A DNA stretch of 64,000 nt from Verrucomicrobiota bacterium. Lineage in GTDB: Bacteria; Verrucomicrobiota; Verrucomicrobiia; Limisphaerales; JAFGQR01. The notes beneath the pieces are model-generated. The model was not told where the DNA came from. It did not search any database and saw only the letters and a program-made list of their open reading frames with translations. The position numbers were made by a program, and so were the translations under genes. Where the stretch lies: NCBI GenBank assembly GCA_016935555.1, contig JAFGQR010000118.1:1-64000 (forward strand), in the 5' to 3' direction. Below, piece after piece: positions 51,313 through 60,023 of the stretch (position 1 is its first letter; every line of letters starts with the position of its first letter).

Positions 51313-53250
51313 ATGACAGATCCGGATCGAGTGGACAAGGCGTGCGCCAAGGCTGTCTTGGGGCTGGTGCTTGCCATTCTGATCTTCTCGCCGTTGGCGA
51401 CGGGCGCGGTGCGCCCGCAGGATTTCGTGGTGGTCCAGTGGCTGACCGTGGCGCTGGTGGCGGTGTGGTGTGTGCGCTTCGTCCTCAACCCCAAGCACCG
51501 CCTGCTCTGGGCGCCAGTTTGCTGGGGCGTCCTGCTGTTCATCGCCTACGGGGCCGTCCGCTACGCGCAGGCCGACGTCGAATACGCCGCGCGCCGGGAA
51601 TTTCTTCGTCTGCTGGTGTACGGGGTTCTGTTTTATGCGATCGTCACCAACCTGCACAAGCAGAACACGACGCAGATCGTGGCGGGCACGCTGATCGTGG
51701 TGGCGGCGGTGATATCGATGTATGCCATCACCCAGTTCCTGAGCGAATCGAACCGGGTCTGGCATTTCATCCGCCCGGAGGCGTATGCCAAGCGCGGGTC
51801 GGGGACGTTCATCTGTCCCAACAACCTGGCGGGGTATTTGGAGATGATTCTGCCGCTGGGGCTGGCCTACACGTTGACGGGGCGGTTTGAGCATGTGACG
51901 AAGGTGCTGGCGGGCTACTGTTCGCTGGTGATTTTTGCCGGGATCGCGGTGACGGTCTCGCGTGCGGGCTGGCTGGCGACGGTGTTGACGATGATGGTGT
52001 TGTTTTTCTGGCTGCTTCGCCAGCGGGGCTATCGCATGCAGGCCGTGGCGGTCCTGGTGGTCATGGTCGCCATCGGCACCGTCTTCGGCCTGAAGGCCAC
52101 GTTCTCCAAGGACCGCAACGACAGTCTGAAGATGGCCATCGAGGCGGAGGACTACCGGTTCCGGCTTTGGGGGCCGGCCTGGCAGATCTGGCAGGACCAC
52201 TTCTGGTGGGGGGTGGGCCCGGCCCATTTCGAGCACCGCTTCGGCCTCTATCGGCCCGCGGACGACCAACTGCAGAAGCACCCGGAGCGGGTGCACAACG
52301 ATTACCTCAACACCCTGGTGGATTGGGGCCTCGCCGGCGGCGCGCTGATAGCCGCGATTTGGATCGCGTTTTACTGGGAGGTGTTCCGCACCTGGAGATA
52401 TGTCCAGCGGGCACCGAACGACCTGACCACCAAACGCAGCAACAAAACCTCGCTCGTCATGGGGGCGTGCCTCGGGTTGCTGGCCATCCTGATCCATTCC
52501 GCGTTCGATTTCAACATGCACATCCCCGCCAACGCCATCCTGGCGGTGACCCTGATGGCGCTGGTGACCGGCCATTTCCGGTTCGCCACGGAACGGTACT
52601 GGATCACCCTCCACTGGCCGTTGCGCATCGCGGTGCTGCTCGCCCTGTTCGCCGCCGGCGGTTACCTGGGCGCCCAAGCGTGGCGCCAGACCCGCGAACT
52701 CTACTGGCTGGGGCGCGCCCGCGACCCGAAAGCCAGCTCCGCCGACCAGGTACGGGCCCTGGAGAACGCGATGGCGGTTGAGCCTGGGAACCCGCAAACG
52801 CCCTACGATATCGGCGAGCGGCTCCGGCTTTACAACTGGCAAGGCGAGCCCACCTACCTGGAGCCGGTGGAAACCGCGTTACTTTATTACGAGCGCGGCA
52901 TGCAGTTGAACCGGCACGACCCTTACAACCCCCTCCGCTACGGCATGTGCCTGGATTGGCTGAAACGGCACGACCAGGCCGCCCCGTTTTTCGAGCAGGC
53001 CAAAGCCCTCGACCCGAACAATTACTACATCCTCGCCAACGTCGGCTGGCACCATGTCCAGGCCGCCGAAGCCGCCGAAGAACCTGCCCTCAAACACGCG
53101 GCTTACGAAAAAGCCAGGATCATCTTCCATCAATCGCTCCAGATGCGCCCCGGCGCGAGCAACCCCATCGCGCACCATTATTACCAGATCGTCCTGCGCA
53201 AACTGGCGGAACTGGAGTCCGCCCCGGGGCAGGATGCGTACCGGCACTGA
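51313..53250 (+). CDS. O-antigen ligase/polymerase-like membrane protein with TPR tail
   Basis: 645 residues from the ATG at 51313 (MTDPDRVDKACAKAVLG); an in-frame GTG lies 15 bases upstream and neither has a good ribosome-binding site. Residues 1-420 hold about ten membrane helices. The Wzy_C-type core includes GSGTFICPNNLAGYLEMILP, VTVSRAGWLATVL, WWGVGPAHFEHRFGLYRP and RVHNDYLNTLVDWGLAGG, where Arg and His of the periplasmic loop are conserved. From about residue 430 a soluble tail has TPR-like helices (ALENAMAVEPGNPQTPYDIG, YYERGMQLNRHDPYNPLRYG, FFEQAKALDPNNYYILANVG). Family members ligate or polymerise surface glycans. No other polysaccharide cluster genes are adjacent, only FecR and cyclase genes. 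Confidence 0.82.
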   Translation: MTDPDRVDKACAKAVLGLVLAILIFSPLATGAVRPQDFVVVQWLTVALVAVWCVRFVLNPKHRLLWAPVCWGVLLFIAYGAVRYAQADVEYAARREFLRLLVYGVLFYAIVTNLHKQNTTQIVAGTLIVVAAVISMYAITQFLSESNRVWHFIRPEAYAKRGSGTFICPNNLAGYLEMILPLGLAYTLTGRFEHVTKVLAGYCSLVIFAGIAVTVSRAGWLATVLTMMVLFFWLLRQRGYRMQAVAVLVVMVAIGTVFGLKATFSKDRNDSLKMAIEAEDYRFRLWGPAWQIWQDHFWWGVGPAHFEHRFGLYRPADDQLQKHPERVHNDYLNTLVDWGLAGGALIAAIWIAFYWEVFRTWRYVQRAPNDLTTKRSNKTSLVMGACLGLLAILIHSAFDFNMHIPANAILAVTLMALVTGHFRFATERYWITLHWPLRIAVLLALFAAGGYLGAQAWRQTRELYWLGRARDPKASSADQVRALENAMAVEPGNPQTPYDIGERLRLYNWQGEPTYLEPVETALLYYERGMQLNRHDPYNPLRYGMCLDWLKRHDQAAPFFEQAKALDPNNYYILANVGWHHVQAAEAAEEPALKHAAYEKARIIFHQSLQMRPGASNPIAHHYYQIVLRKLAELESAPGQDAYRH

Positions 53251-53369
53251 GGCGCGGAGGGGGGCGCGGAGGCAGGGGGGGCGGATAATGGGGGAGGAAG
53301 GGGCGGCAGGCAACGTTTATGCTGTGCCTGCCGGTGGGTGATCGAAAATGAACTGGGCTGAATATTCCA

Positions 53370-53398
53370 TTGACAAGAAATGTCATTTTTCTACATTT
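53370..53398 (+). promoter_or_regulatory. Possible promoter of the FecR-domain gene
   Basis: A perfect -35 TTGACA (53370-53375) is followed after 17 bp by ACATTT, a poor -10 box. The DNA here is unusually AT-rich for the window. TGACA-AGAAA-TGTCA is a small inverted repeat overlapping the -35 region and could be an operator. Confidence 0.35.
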
Positions 53399-53442
53399 CG
53401 CTGACTGTGTTGTTTATGACGATAGCGGACCGGAGACATTAT

Positions 53443-54333
53443 ATGAAATTGACGAAACAGCTTACTCACCAAGCGGTGACCCTGAGTGTACCAATTCTGG
53501 CCGTCGTTCTGGCCGCAGGGCTCCACGCACAGACACACCCCGGCAAAGCCAAAGTTCAGGCCATCACCGGCTCGGCCGTATTCTCGGTTGCCGGCGGGCC
53601 CGCCGTGCCCTTGAAGGTCGGCACCATCCTCGACCAGGGGGCCACCGTCAAGACGGCCAAGGACTCTTCGGTGGACCTATTCCTGGGCAAAAGCGTGGGC
53701 GTGTTGCGGCTGGTGGAAAACACCACCCTGTCGCTGGACAAGCTGGCGATGATCGAAACCGGTGCCGACACGGTGGTGGATGTGCAGCTCAACCTCCCTG
53801 ATGGCACCATGCTGTTCAACGTCGAAAAACTCGCCGCCGCCTCGAAGTATGACATCAAAATCCCGAATGGCGTCGCCGGCATCCGCGGCACCCGGGGTCG
53901 CATCAGCTCCGCCGGGTTCATCGTCCTGCGCGAGGGTCGTTTCGTGTTCGTCCATGTGCCCCCGGGTGGCCAGCCCAAGCCATACACCCTGGTGGCGCCG
54001 CCCACCGTGTATTTCACCCCTGTCGAGGGTGTGAAAGCCGCGCCGCCCGAACTCATTCGCGAGCTGGACAACCAGATGCGCGGCCTGGGCCTCCCGGGCG
54101 CCGGTCCCGGCGCCGGCACCGAGCCGCCGCCGCCGAAGCGCAGAGCCGCCGAAGAGGAGGACTACCAGCACGGGGTGCTCAACCTCAAACACGGGGAGAC
54201 GGGCAGGAGAACCCTCAGCGCGAAAACCGCGTCGGACGTCATTGACCGTGCAGCCCGCGAAGGGCTCATCGACCAGTTCACCAAGGAGGGCATCGAGCCG
54301 CCTCCGGGAACCGACACCGAAATCAATCCCTGA
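53443..54333 (+). CDS. Exported FecR-domain protein
   Basis: 296 residues from the ATG at 53443, with GGAG seven bases upstream; the frame is open 21 codons further. Signal peptide: MKLTKQLTHQAVTLSVPILAV ends at LHAQ. Residues 35-190 form a FecR-type beta domain (VQAITGSAVFSVAGG, LKVGTILDQGATVKTAKDSS, VDLFLGKSVGVLRLVENTTL, KIPNGVAGIRGTRGRISSAG). The C-terminal third is proline- and charge-rich and probably disordered. In contrast to FecR itself there is no transmembrane anti-sigma segment, so this is a periplasmic FecR-like protein. It precedes the CHASE2 cyclase, a frequent neighbour of such proteins, which suggests a partner in sensing. Confidence 0.83.
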   Translation: MKLTKQLTHQAVTLSVPILAVVLAAGLHAQTHPGKAKVQAITGSAVFSVAGGPAVPLKVGTILDQGATVKTAKDSSVDLFLGKSVGVLRLVENTTLSLDKLAMIETGADTVVDVQLNLPDGTMLFNVEKLAAASKYDIKIPNGVAGIRGTRGRISSAGFIVLREGRFVFVHVPPGGQPKPYTLVAPPTVYFTPVEGVKAAPPELIRELDNQMRGLGLPGAGPGAGTEPPPPKRRAAEEEDYQHGVLNLKHGETGRRTLSAKTASDVIDRAAREGLIDQFTKEGIEPPPGTDTEINP

Positions 54334-54374
54334 TCGCCGTTCCTTCGGCTGCCCCATTTGATTCCTTGCCACCA

Positions 54375-54401
54375 CCCGGAGCCGCCTCAGGCGGCTCCGG
54401 G
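54375..54401 (+). terminator. Strong hairpin between FecR gene and cyclase start
   Basis: Perfect 12-base arms CCCGGAGCCGCC (54375-54386) and its complement (54390-54401) enclose a 3-nt loop, followed by TTTCTC. The right arm ends six bases before the proposed cyclase ATG at 54408, so the structure could both terminate the FecR transcript and mask the cyclase start. Confidence 0.6.
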
Positions 54402-54407
54402 TTTCTC

Positions 54408-56507
54408 ATGTACGGTCCGCTTCTCAAACTCAAGGCGCTGGGGTCCGTGCCCGCCCTGATTTGCGCCTCCGTCATCGCCCTGGCGCTGGCCTTGCAGGCT
54501 CTTCCCCGCTGGTTTCCCGGCCTTGACCTCTTCCAGCGGCTGGAACTGCTGACGTACGACTGGCGCATGCGCCAGGCAGCCGCCCGCAGCACCGCCGAAC
54601 CCACCGTTCTCGCCGCCGTCTACATCGACGAGGAAAGCGTGCGGTTTTTCAACGAACGGCTCCACGCCGCCTGGCCCTGGCCCCGCCAGTTCCACGCCCG
54701 GCTCGTCCGCATGCTCGCCGGCCAGGGCGCCCAAGCCATCGGCTTCGACATCCTGTTCGACCTCCTCCACCCGGACACCCCCCAAACCCGGGTCGCCACC
54801 GGCGACGGGGGGCGGATCAGCTCGGACGCCTATTTCGGGGCCCAGTTGCGGGCGGCGGGCAACGTGGCTCTGGCGGTGATGAGCGAAACCTCCGGCCGGC
54901 AGTGGAAGGCGATTGTGCCCGCGGACTGGTTCCGGACCAACGCCTGGGCGCTGGGGCACATCAGCAGTGACAAGGACTCCGACGGCGTCCTGCGGCGCGC
55001 CAAAGCCTTTCACGAGGACCCCCGCCACGGGCGCATCTGGCATTTGGGGATCGTGCTGGCCGCGCGGCACCTGGGCATCGATCTGAACCGCGCCGTCGTC
55101 ACCCCCCGCGCCGTTGTTCTGCGCGGCGCGGGCGGCGTCGAGCGCCGCATCCCGCTGACGCCCTCGGGATATTTCTACATCAACTGGTGTCTGGCGTGGA
55201 ACGACGCGCGGATGGCCCGGGGCTCGTTTGCCGAGGTGGCGGGTTTTCGTGTGGGGGGGGCGCCGCCGGACTGGCGCGGCAAGCTGGTGGTGGTGGGATC
55301 GATCCTGGCCGGCAACAACGTGTCCGATGTGGGTGCCACCTCGCTCAGCAAGGAAACCTACCTGGTCAGCAAACATTGGAACGTGGCCCACTCGATCATC
55401 ACCGGCCGGTTCGTGCATCCGGCGCCGGCCTGGCTGCACAGCGCCCTGATCGTGCTGCTGGGCCTCCTGGCGTCGGGGCTGACGTGGAAATTCCGGGCTC
55501 CCTGGCCCACGGTGGCGGTGGCGGGCACGGTGCTGGCCTACGGCGCGGTGGCGACCTGGCTGTTCGTCCGTTTCCGGTTCTGGGTGCCGGTGGTCCTGCC
55601 GCTGCTGGTGGCGCACCTGATGAACCACGTGGGCCTGGTCACCTATCAGGTCCTGTTCGAGCAAAAAGAAAAACGCCGCGTCAAGGGCGTCTTCGCCCGC
55701 CTGGTCTCCCCCGACGTTGTCAATGAACTGTTGAACGCCAAACGCATCAACCTCGGCGGCAGCCGCCGCCACCTGACCGTCATGTTCGCCGATGTCCGCG
55801 GCTTCACCGAGTTCACCGATACCATGCAGGGCAACGCCGAAACCCATGTCCGCCAGCACGCCCTCGCCGGCGCCGAAGCCGACGCCTACTTCACCGCCCA
55901 GGCGCAGGCCACCCTCGAAACCGTCAACGCCTACCTCTCCGCCGTGGCCGAGCAGGTCAAACACCACCACGGGACCCTGGACAAATACGTGGGCGACTGC
56001 GTGGTGGCCTTCTGGGGCGCGCCGCTTCCCAACCCCCAACACGCGCTCTGCTGCGTGCGCGCCGCCATCGACGCCCAGCGGGCCATCCATGCCCTCAACC
56101 GCGAGCGCCGGGCGGAAAATCAACGGCGCGAGCAGGCCAACCCAACCCGCCTCGCCGCCGGCCAGCCTCCCTTGCCCCTGCTGCCCGTGCTCGACCTCGG
56201 CACCGGCATCAACACCGGCACCGTCATCGTCGGCCTCATGGGCTCCGAAGCCCACATCCTCAATTACACCGTGTTCGGCCGCGACGTGAACCTCGCCAGC
56301 CGGCTCGAAGGCGTGTCCGGCCGCAGCCGCATCCTCATCGGCGAACCCACGTTCCGCGAGTTGCAGCGCGACGCCCCGTCCCTCGCCGCCTCATGCCGGG
56401 AACTGGAATCCGTCGCCGTCAAAGGCATCCGCGAGAAGGTCAGGACCTACGAGGTGCCCTGGCGCGACGACTCCCCCGCCTCGCTGGCGCCCGCCCCGGA
56501 ATCGTGA
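54408..56507 (+). CDS. CHASE2-domain adenylate/guanylate cyclase
   Basis: 699 residues from the ATG at 54408; a TTG at 54366 is a possible longer start. The N-terminal membrane helix (ALICASVIALALALQAL) leads into a periplasmic CHASE2 sensor, about residues 45-330 (LELLTYDWRMRQA, VLAAVYIDEESVRFF, GAQAIGFDILFD, WRGKLVVVGSILAG). Three helices at about 340-430 follow, then a class III cyclase domain at about 455-690. Catalytic residues are complete: metal Asp462 in FADVRGFTEF and Asp530 in LDKYVGDCVVAFWG (Lys526), Asp626, Asn628 and Arg632 in FGRDVNLASRLEG. Two extra segments lie in the domain: about 30 residues after FTEFTDT and a basic stretch near RERRAENQRREQ. It should make cAMP in response to an unknown external signal; the adjacent FecR protein is a candidate input. 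Confidence 0.9.
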   Translation: MYGPLLKLKALGSVPALICASVIALALALQALPRWFPGLDLFQRLELLTYDWRMRQAAARSTAEPTVLAAVYIDEESVRFFNERLHAAWPWPRQFHARLVRMLAGQGAQAIGFDILFDLLHPDTPQTRVATGDGGRISSDAYFGAQLRAAGNVALAVMSETSGRQWKAIVPADWFRTNAWALGHISSDKDSDGVLRRAKAFHEDPRHGRIWHLGIVLAARHLGIDLNRAVVTPRAVVLRGAGGVERRIPLTPSGYFYINWCLAWNDARMARGSFAEVAGFRVGGAPPDWRGKLVVVGSILAGNNVSDVGATSLSKETYLVSKHWNVAHSIITGRFVHPAPAWLHSALIVLLGLLASGLTWKFRAPWPTVAVAGTVLAYGAVATWLFVRFRFWVPVVLPLLVAHLMNHVGLVTYQVLFEQKEKRRVKGVFARLVSPDVVNELLNAKRINLGGSRRHLTVMFADVRGFTEFTDTMQGNAETHVRQHALAGAEADAYFTAQAQATLETVNAYLSAVAEQVKHHHGTLDKYVGDCVVAFWGAPLPNPQHALCCVRAAIDAQRAIHALNRERRAENQRREQANPTRLAAGQPPLPLLPVLDLGTGINTGTVIVGLMGSEAHILNYTVFGRDVNLASRLEGVSGRSRILIGEPTFRELQRDAPSLAASCRELESVAVKGIREKVRTYEVPWRDDSPASLAPAPES

Positions 56508-56568
56508 CCGGCCGCGCGGCCCGTCGCCCCGTGCGCCGCCTTTTTTCTATGGGCATCGGGCGCGGACC

Positions 56569-56577
56569 TGTTAAGCT
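56569..56577 (+). promoter_or_regulatory. Extended -10-like box of coaD
   Basis: TGTTAAGCT, i.e. an extended TG followed by TAAGCT at 56572-56577. Eight bases separate it from the ATG at 56586. No convincing -35 hexamer is seen. The identical 9-mer precedes the PilZ-like gene and a one-base variant precedes pilT. Confidence 0.45.
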
Positions 56578-56585
56578 GGATGCGC

Positions 56586-57104
56586 ATGCGCACGGTCATC
56601 TATCCGGGAACGTTCGATCCCGTGACGAACGGGCATTTGGATCTGGTGCGGCGGGCGACCAAGCTGTTTGACCAGGTGGTGGTGGCGGTGGCCCGCAGTG
56701 ACGAGAAACGCCCGCTCTTCAGCCAGGCGGCGCGCCTCGGGCTGGTGCGGCACGCCATCCGGCCCTTTCCGCGGGTTTGCGCCGAGACATTTCAGGGACT
56801 GTTGATCGATTATGTCGAGACGCGGGGCGGCCAGGCGGTCATGCGCGGGTTGCGGGCGGTGTCGGATTTTGAATTTGAATTTCAGCTTGCGCTGTTGAAC
56901 CGTAAGCTCAATGAGCGCATCGAAACCGTGTTCATGATGCCCAAAGACGAATACACCTTTTTGAGCTCGCGGATTGTGAAGGAAATCGCCCGGCTGGGAG
57001 GCGACGTGTCTCCCTTTGTGCCGGCCCATGTCGGCCGGGCCCTGGCCCGCAAATTCGCCACGGCCCGGCGCGGCGCCGGGCGGGCATCCGGACGGAGGGC
57101 CTGA
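56586..57104 (+). CDS. coaD: Phosphopantetheine adenylyltransferase
   Basis: 172 residues from the ATG at 56586 (MRTVIYPGTFDPVTNGHLD); an ATG two codons earlier is possible. The enzyme transfers AMP to 4'-phosphopantetheine in CoA synthesis. The T/HxGH-type site PGTFDPVTNGH, the middle RGLRAVSDFEFEFQLALLNRKL and the C-terminal YTFLSSRIVKEIARLGGDVSPFVP are all intact. A basic C-terminal extension of about 15 residues exceeds the usual 160. The yceD start follows after one base, so coaD appears to head the fatty acid/CoA-related cluster through fabH. Confidence 0.95.
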   Translation: MRTVIYPGTFDPVTNGHLDLVRRATKLFDQVVVAVARSDEKRPLFSQAARLGLVRHAIRPFPRVCAETFQGLLIDYVETRGGQAVMRGLRAVSDFEFEFQLALLNRKLNERIETVFMMPKDEYTFLSSRIVKEIARLGGDVSPFVPAHVGRALARKFATARRGAGRASGRRA

Positions 57105-57105
57105 C

Positions 57106-57585
57106 ATGGCGTTGCGGCTGAACCTCCGGCAGCTGGAAAGGCGCGTCCTCCGGCTCGAGGGCGAGCTGACAAGCGCCGACTTGGACTGGGACACCCGGGA
57201 CGACATGATTCGGGTGAGCCAGCCGCTGCGCTACGAGCTGCGCGCCGAGCGGCTGGACAAGGGGATACTCGTCCAGGGGCGGCTGCGGCTGGTTCTGGAC
57301 TGCGAGTGCGTCCGCTGCCTGCGGCCCTTTGCCCACGAGGTGGTCCTGGAGAACTGGAGCTGCCTGATCGCCATGGACGGCGAGGACAAGGCCCCGGTCC
57401 AGGACGATTGCGTGGACTTGACGCCGTATATTCGGGACGATATTTTTCTCGCGTTTCCGCAACATCCGTTGTGTAGTCCCCAATGTGATGGCTTGGCCAA
57501 CCTGCCCAAGGGCAAGGCGCTTGGCGGCGGAGCCTCCCCATCGGGTTCCCCGGTGTGGGAACCGTTGAACCAATTGAAACTCTGA
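57106..57585 (+). CDS. yceD: YceD/DUF177-family protein
   Basis: 159 residues from the ATG at 57106, one base after the coaD stop, with GGAGG eight bases before it. The DUF177 core shows LRYELRAERLDKGILVQGRL, then CECVRCLRPFAHEV and the late PLCSPQCDGL. The paired cysteines (C-x-x-C style) are seen in many family members. Function is linked to 23S rRNA accumulation in E. coli and plants. It stands directly before rpmF, as in many bacteria, where the two are usually cotranscribed with plsX and fabH. Confidence 0.85.
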   Translation: MALRLNLRQLERRVLRLEGELTSADLDWDTRDDMIRVSQPLRYELRAERLDKGILVQGRLRLVLDCECVRCLRPFAHEVVLENWSCLIAMDGEDKAPVQDDCVDLTPYIRDDIFLAFPQHPLCSPQCDGLANLPKGKALGGGASPSGSPVWEPLNQLKL

Positions 57586-57612
57586 CAGGACTGCAGTGAA
57601 CCGTTGATTGTT

Positions 57613-57801
57613 ATGGGCGTACCGAAACGAAAACCCTCGCACAGCCGGCAGCGGATGCGGCGAGCCTACAACAGCGTGCTCAAACTTCCCCAGCTCAGCG
57701 TGTGCCCCCAATGCGCAGCCCCTTACATCCCGCACCGCGTCTGCCCCGCCTGCGGCTTCTACCGTGGGCGGCAGGTCATCTCGGTCAAGGCCGAAACCTG
57801 A
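57613..57801 (+). CDS. rpmF: 50S ribosomal protein L32
   Basis: 62 residues from the ATG at 57613 (MGVPKRKPSHSRQRMRRAY). The zinc-ribbon form with four cysteines is seen: CPQCAAPYIPHRVCPACGFY, then RGRQVI. Normal length. It lies 27 bp behind yceD and 52 bp before plsX. Confidence 0.95.
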   Translation: MGVPKRKPSHSRQRMRRAYNSVLKLPQLSVCPQCAAPYIPHRVCPACGFYRGRQVISVKAET

Positions 57802-57853
57802 CCCGCACCGGGGCGCGGACGGCTCCTCCGGCTGGACTGCGCCTTTTCTTTCT

Positions 57854-58906
57854 ATGCGCATCGCGGTGGATGTGATGGGCGGCGACCTGGGTTGCGGGGT
57901 GGTGATCGACGGCGTGCGGCTCGCTCTGGCCGAATACCCGGACATCACGGAGATGTACCTGGTGGGGGACGAGCGGAACATTGAAGCGGCCATGAGCCGG
58001 CACCGGTGCCGCGACCCGCGCGTGCGGATTCTTCACGCGAGCGAGGTGCTCACCATGAGCGACAAGCCGCTGGACGCGGTGCGCCGCAAGAAGGATTGTT
58101 CCATGGTGCGGGCCATCGAGCTGGTTCGGGATGGCAAGGCGGAGGCGGTGATTTCGCGCGGCAACACCGGCGGGCTGGTGGCGGCGGCGACCCTGAAGCT
58201 GCGGCGCCTCGATTTGGTGGAGCGTCCCGCCATCGCCACGGTCGTCCCCTCCGACCGGCGGGAATTCGTCCTGCTGGACGCCGGCGCCAATCCCGAGTGC
58301 AAGCCGGTGCACCTGGTGCAGTTTGCCATCATGGGCAGCATTTATTCCCGCGAGCTGCTCCACCACCAGCGCCCCCGCGTCGGCGTGCTCAGCAACGGCA
58401 CCGAAAGCACCAAAGGCAACGAACTCACCCGGGAAGCCGCCCGGCTCTGCCGGCAGCTCGACTTGAATTTTGTCGGCAACATCGAGGGACACGACCTTTT
58501 TGCCGATCGCGTCGAGGTGGTGGTCACCGACGGGTTCACCGGCAACATCGTCCTCAAAAGCATCGAGAGCATGGGCAAAGCCTTCGTGGGCCTGCTCAAA
58601 CGCGAGCTGAGCAGCACCCTGATCCGCAAGCTGGGCGCCAGCCTCGCCAGCGCCGGCTTCCGCAACATCAAGCGCCGCATGGACCCCGATGCTTACGGCG
58701 GCGCCCCGCTTCTCGGCCTCAACGGCACCGTCATCAAAGCCCACGGCGCCTCCCGCGCCAAAGCCATCTTCAACGCCATCCGCGTGGCCACCGAGAGCAT
58801 CCAGCACAAACTCACCGAGAGCATCAGCCGCGAAATCGAGCAGGCCAACAAGCGTCTGAGCAAAAGCGCCATCGTCCCCTTCACGGCCGTGACGATCCCC
58901 GCATGA
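57854..58906 (+). CDS. plsX: Phosphate acyltransferase PlsX
   Basis: 350 residues from the ATG at 57854; longer frames upstream overlap rpmF and are not real. PlsX converts acyl-ACP to acyl-phosphate for phosphatidic acid synthesis. Motifs: MRIAVDVMGGDLGCGVVIDG, SRGNTGGLVAAATLKL, LLDAGANPECKPVHLVQFA, VGVLSNGTESTKGNELTREA, VEVVVTDGFTGNIVLKSIES and YGGAPLLGLNGTVIKAHG. The protein is complete. Its TGA overlaps the fabH ATG (ATGA), so the two are translationally coupled. Confidence 0.95.
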   Translation: MRIAVDVMGGDLGCGVVIDGVRLALAEYPDITEMYLVGDERNIEAAMSRHRCRDPRVRILHASEVLTMSDKPLDAVRRKKDCSMVRAIELVRDGKAEAVISRGNTGGLVAAATLKLRRLDLVERPAIATVVPSDRREFVLLDAGANPECKPVHLVQFAIMGSIYSRELLHHQRPRVGVLSNGTESTKGNELTREAARLCRQLDLNFVGNIEGHDLFADRVEVVVTDGFTGNIVLKSIESMGKAFVGLLKRELSSTLIRKLGASLASAGFRNIKRRMDPDAYGGAPLLGLNGTVIKAHGASRAKAIFNAIRVATESIQHKLTESISREIEQANKRLSKSAIVPFTAVTIPA

Positions 58907-59937
58907 CCACGCCCACCCCGACGTTCACCAACCCGCGGGCTCAGCACGGCTTCAAGGGCCGCACCTGCTCCATCCTCGCCGTCGGCTCCTACATGCCCGC
59001 CCGGGTGCTGACCAACCAGGAACTGGAGCGGCGGGTTCAAACCTCCGATGAGTGGATCACGACGCGCACGGGCATCAAGGAACGCCGTCTGGCGGCCGAC
59101 GACGAGTACACCTCGGACCTTGCCACCCGGGCCGCCGAGGCGGCCATGAAGAGAGGCGGCATCGCCGCCAGCCAGATCGACCTCATCATCGTCGCCACCA
59201 TCACCCCCGACATGTCCTGCCCCGCCACCGCCTGCCTCGTCCAGCAGAAGCTCGGCGCCACCCGGGCCGCCGCCTTCGACATCGAAGCAGCCTGCTCCGG
59301 GTTCGTCTACGGGCTCGAAATCGGCCAGCAGTTCATCATGTCCCGCACCTACGAAACCATCCTGGTGATCGGCGCCGAGAAATTGTCCAGCGTCGTCAAC
59401 TGGAACGACCGCAACACGTGCGTGCTCTTCGGCGACGGCGCGGGCGCGGCCATTCTCCAGCACCGGCCTGCGGCGCACGGGCTGCTCACGGCCTGCATGG
59501 GGGCCAACGGCGAAAAGAGCGAACTCATCTACGTGCCGGCCGGCGGCAGCCGCAATCCGGCGACGGCCGAGACGGTGGCGAGGGCCTGGCACTACCTGCA
59601 CATGGACGGCAAGGAAACCTTCAAGAGCGCCGTGACCGCGATGTACAACGCCGGTGCCGAGGCGCTGCGCCGCTGCAAGCTGACCATCTCCCAGATCAAA
59701 TGTGTCATCTGCCACCAGGCCAACCGGCGCATCATCGATGCCGTCGGCGAACGCCTCGGCGCCAGGCCCGAGCAGGTGTTCGTCAACCTCGACAAATACG
59801 GCAACACCTCCGCCGCCTCCGTCGCCATCGCCCTCGACGAGGCGGTCGAGTCGGGCCGGATTCAGCGCGGCGACCTGGTGTTGCTGGTCGTGTTCGGCGC
59901 CGGTCTCACCTGGGCTTCCGCGGTCATCGAATGGTGA
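58903..59937 (+). CDS. fabH: 3-oxoacyl-ACP synthase III (KAS III)
   Basis: 344 residues from the ATG at 58903, overlapping the plsX stop by four bases; no separate ribosome-binding site is seen. FabH starts fatty acid chains by condensing acetyl-CoA with malonyl-ACP. The catalytic triad is intact: Cys131 in DIEAACSGFVYGLE, His271 in CVICHQANRRIIDAV and Asn301 in DKYGNTSAASVAIAL. Other typical blocks are SDEWITTRTGIKERR and CVLFGDGAGAAIL. The first 20 residues (TTPTPTFTNPRAQHGFKG) are an unremarkable extension. No other fab genes follow. Confidence 0.95.
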   Translation: MTTPTPTFTNPRAQHGFKGRTCSILAVGSYMPARVLTNQELERRVQTSDEWITTRTGIKERRLAADDEYTSDLATRAAEAAMKRGGIAASQIDLIIVATITPDMSCPATACLVQQKLGATRAAAFDIEAACSGFVYGLEIGQQFIMSRTYETILVIGAEKLSSVVNWNDRNTCVLFGDGAGAAILQHRPAAHGLLTACMGANGEKSELIYVPAGGSRNPATAETVARAWHYLHMDGKETFKSAVTAMYNAGAEALRRCKLTISQIKCVICHQANRRIIDAVGERLGARPEQVFVNLDKYGNTSAASVAIALDEAVESGRIQRGDLVLLVVFGAGLTWASAVIEW

Positions 59938-59987
59938 GCGGCGCCCGCCCCGCCCGCCCGCGCCCCGAAATTCGCTGATGGAGCGCG

Positions 59988-60015
59988 TTGACGCGGGCCG
60001 CGCTTATGTTAAGCT
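59988..60015 (+). promoter_or_regulatory. Candidate leaderless promoter of the PilZ-like gene
   Basis: TTGACG (59988-59993), then 16 bp, then TAAGCT (60010-60015), preceded by TGT at 60007-60009 to give the extended form TGTTAAGCT. Eight bases follow before the ATG at 60024. This is the best-formed promoter of the series. Confidence 0.55.
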
Positions 60016-60023
60016 AACAGCGT

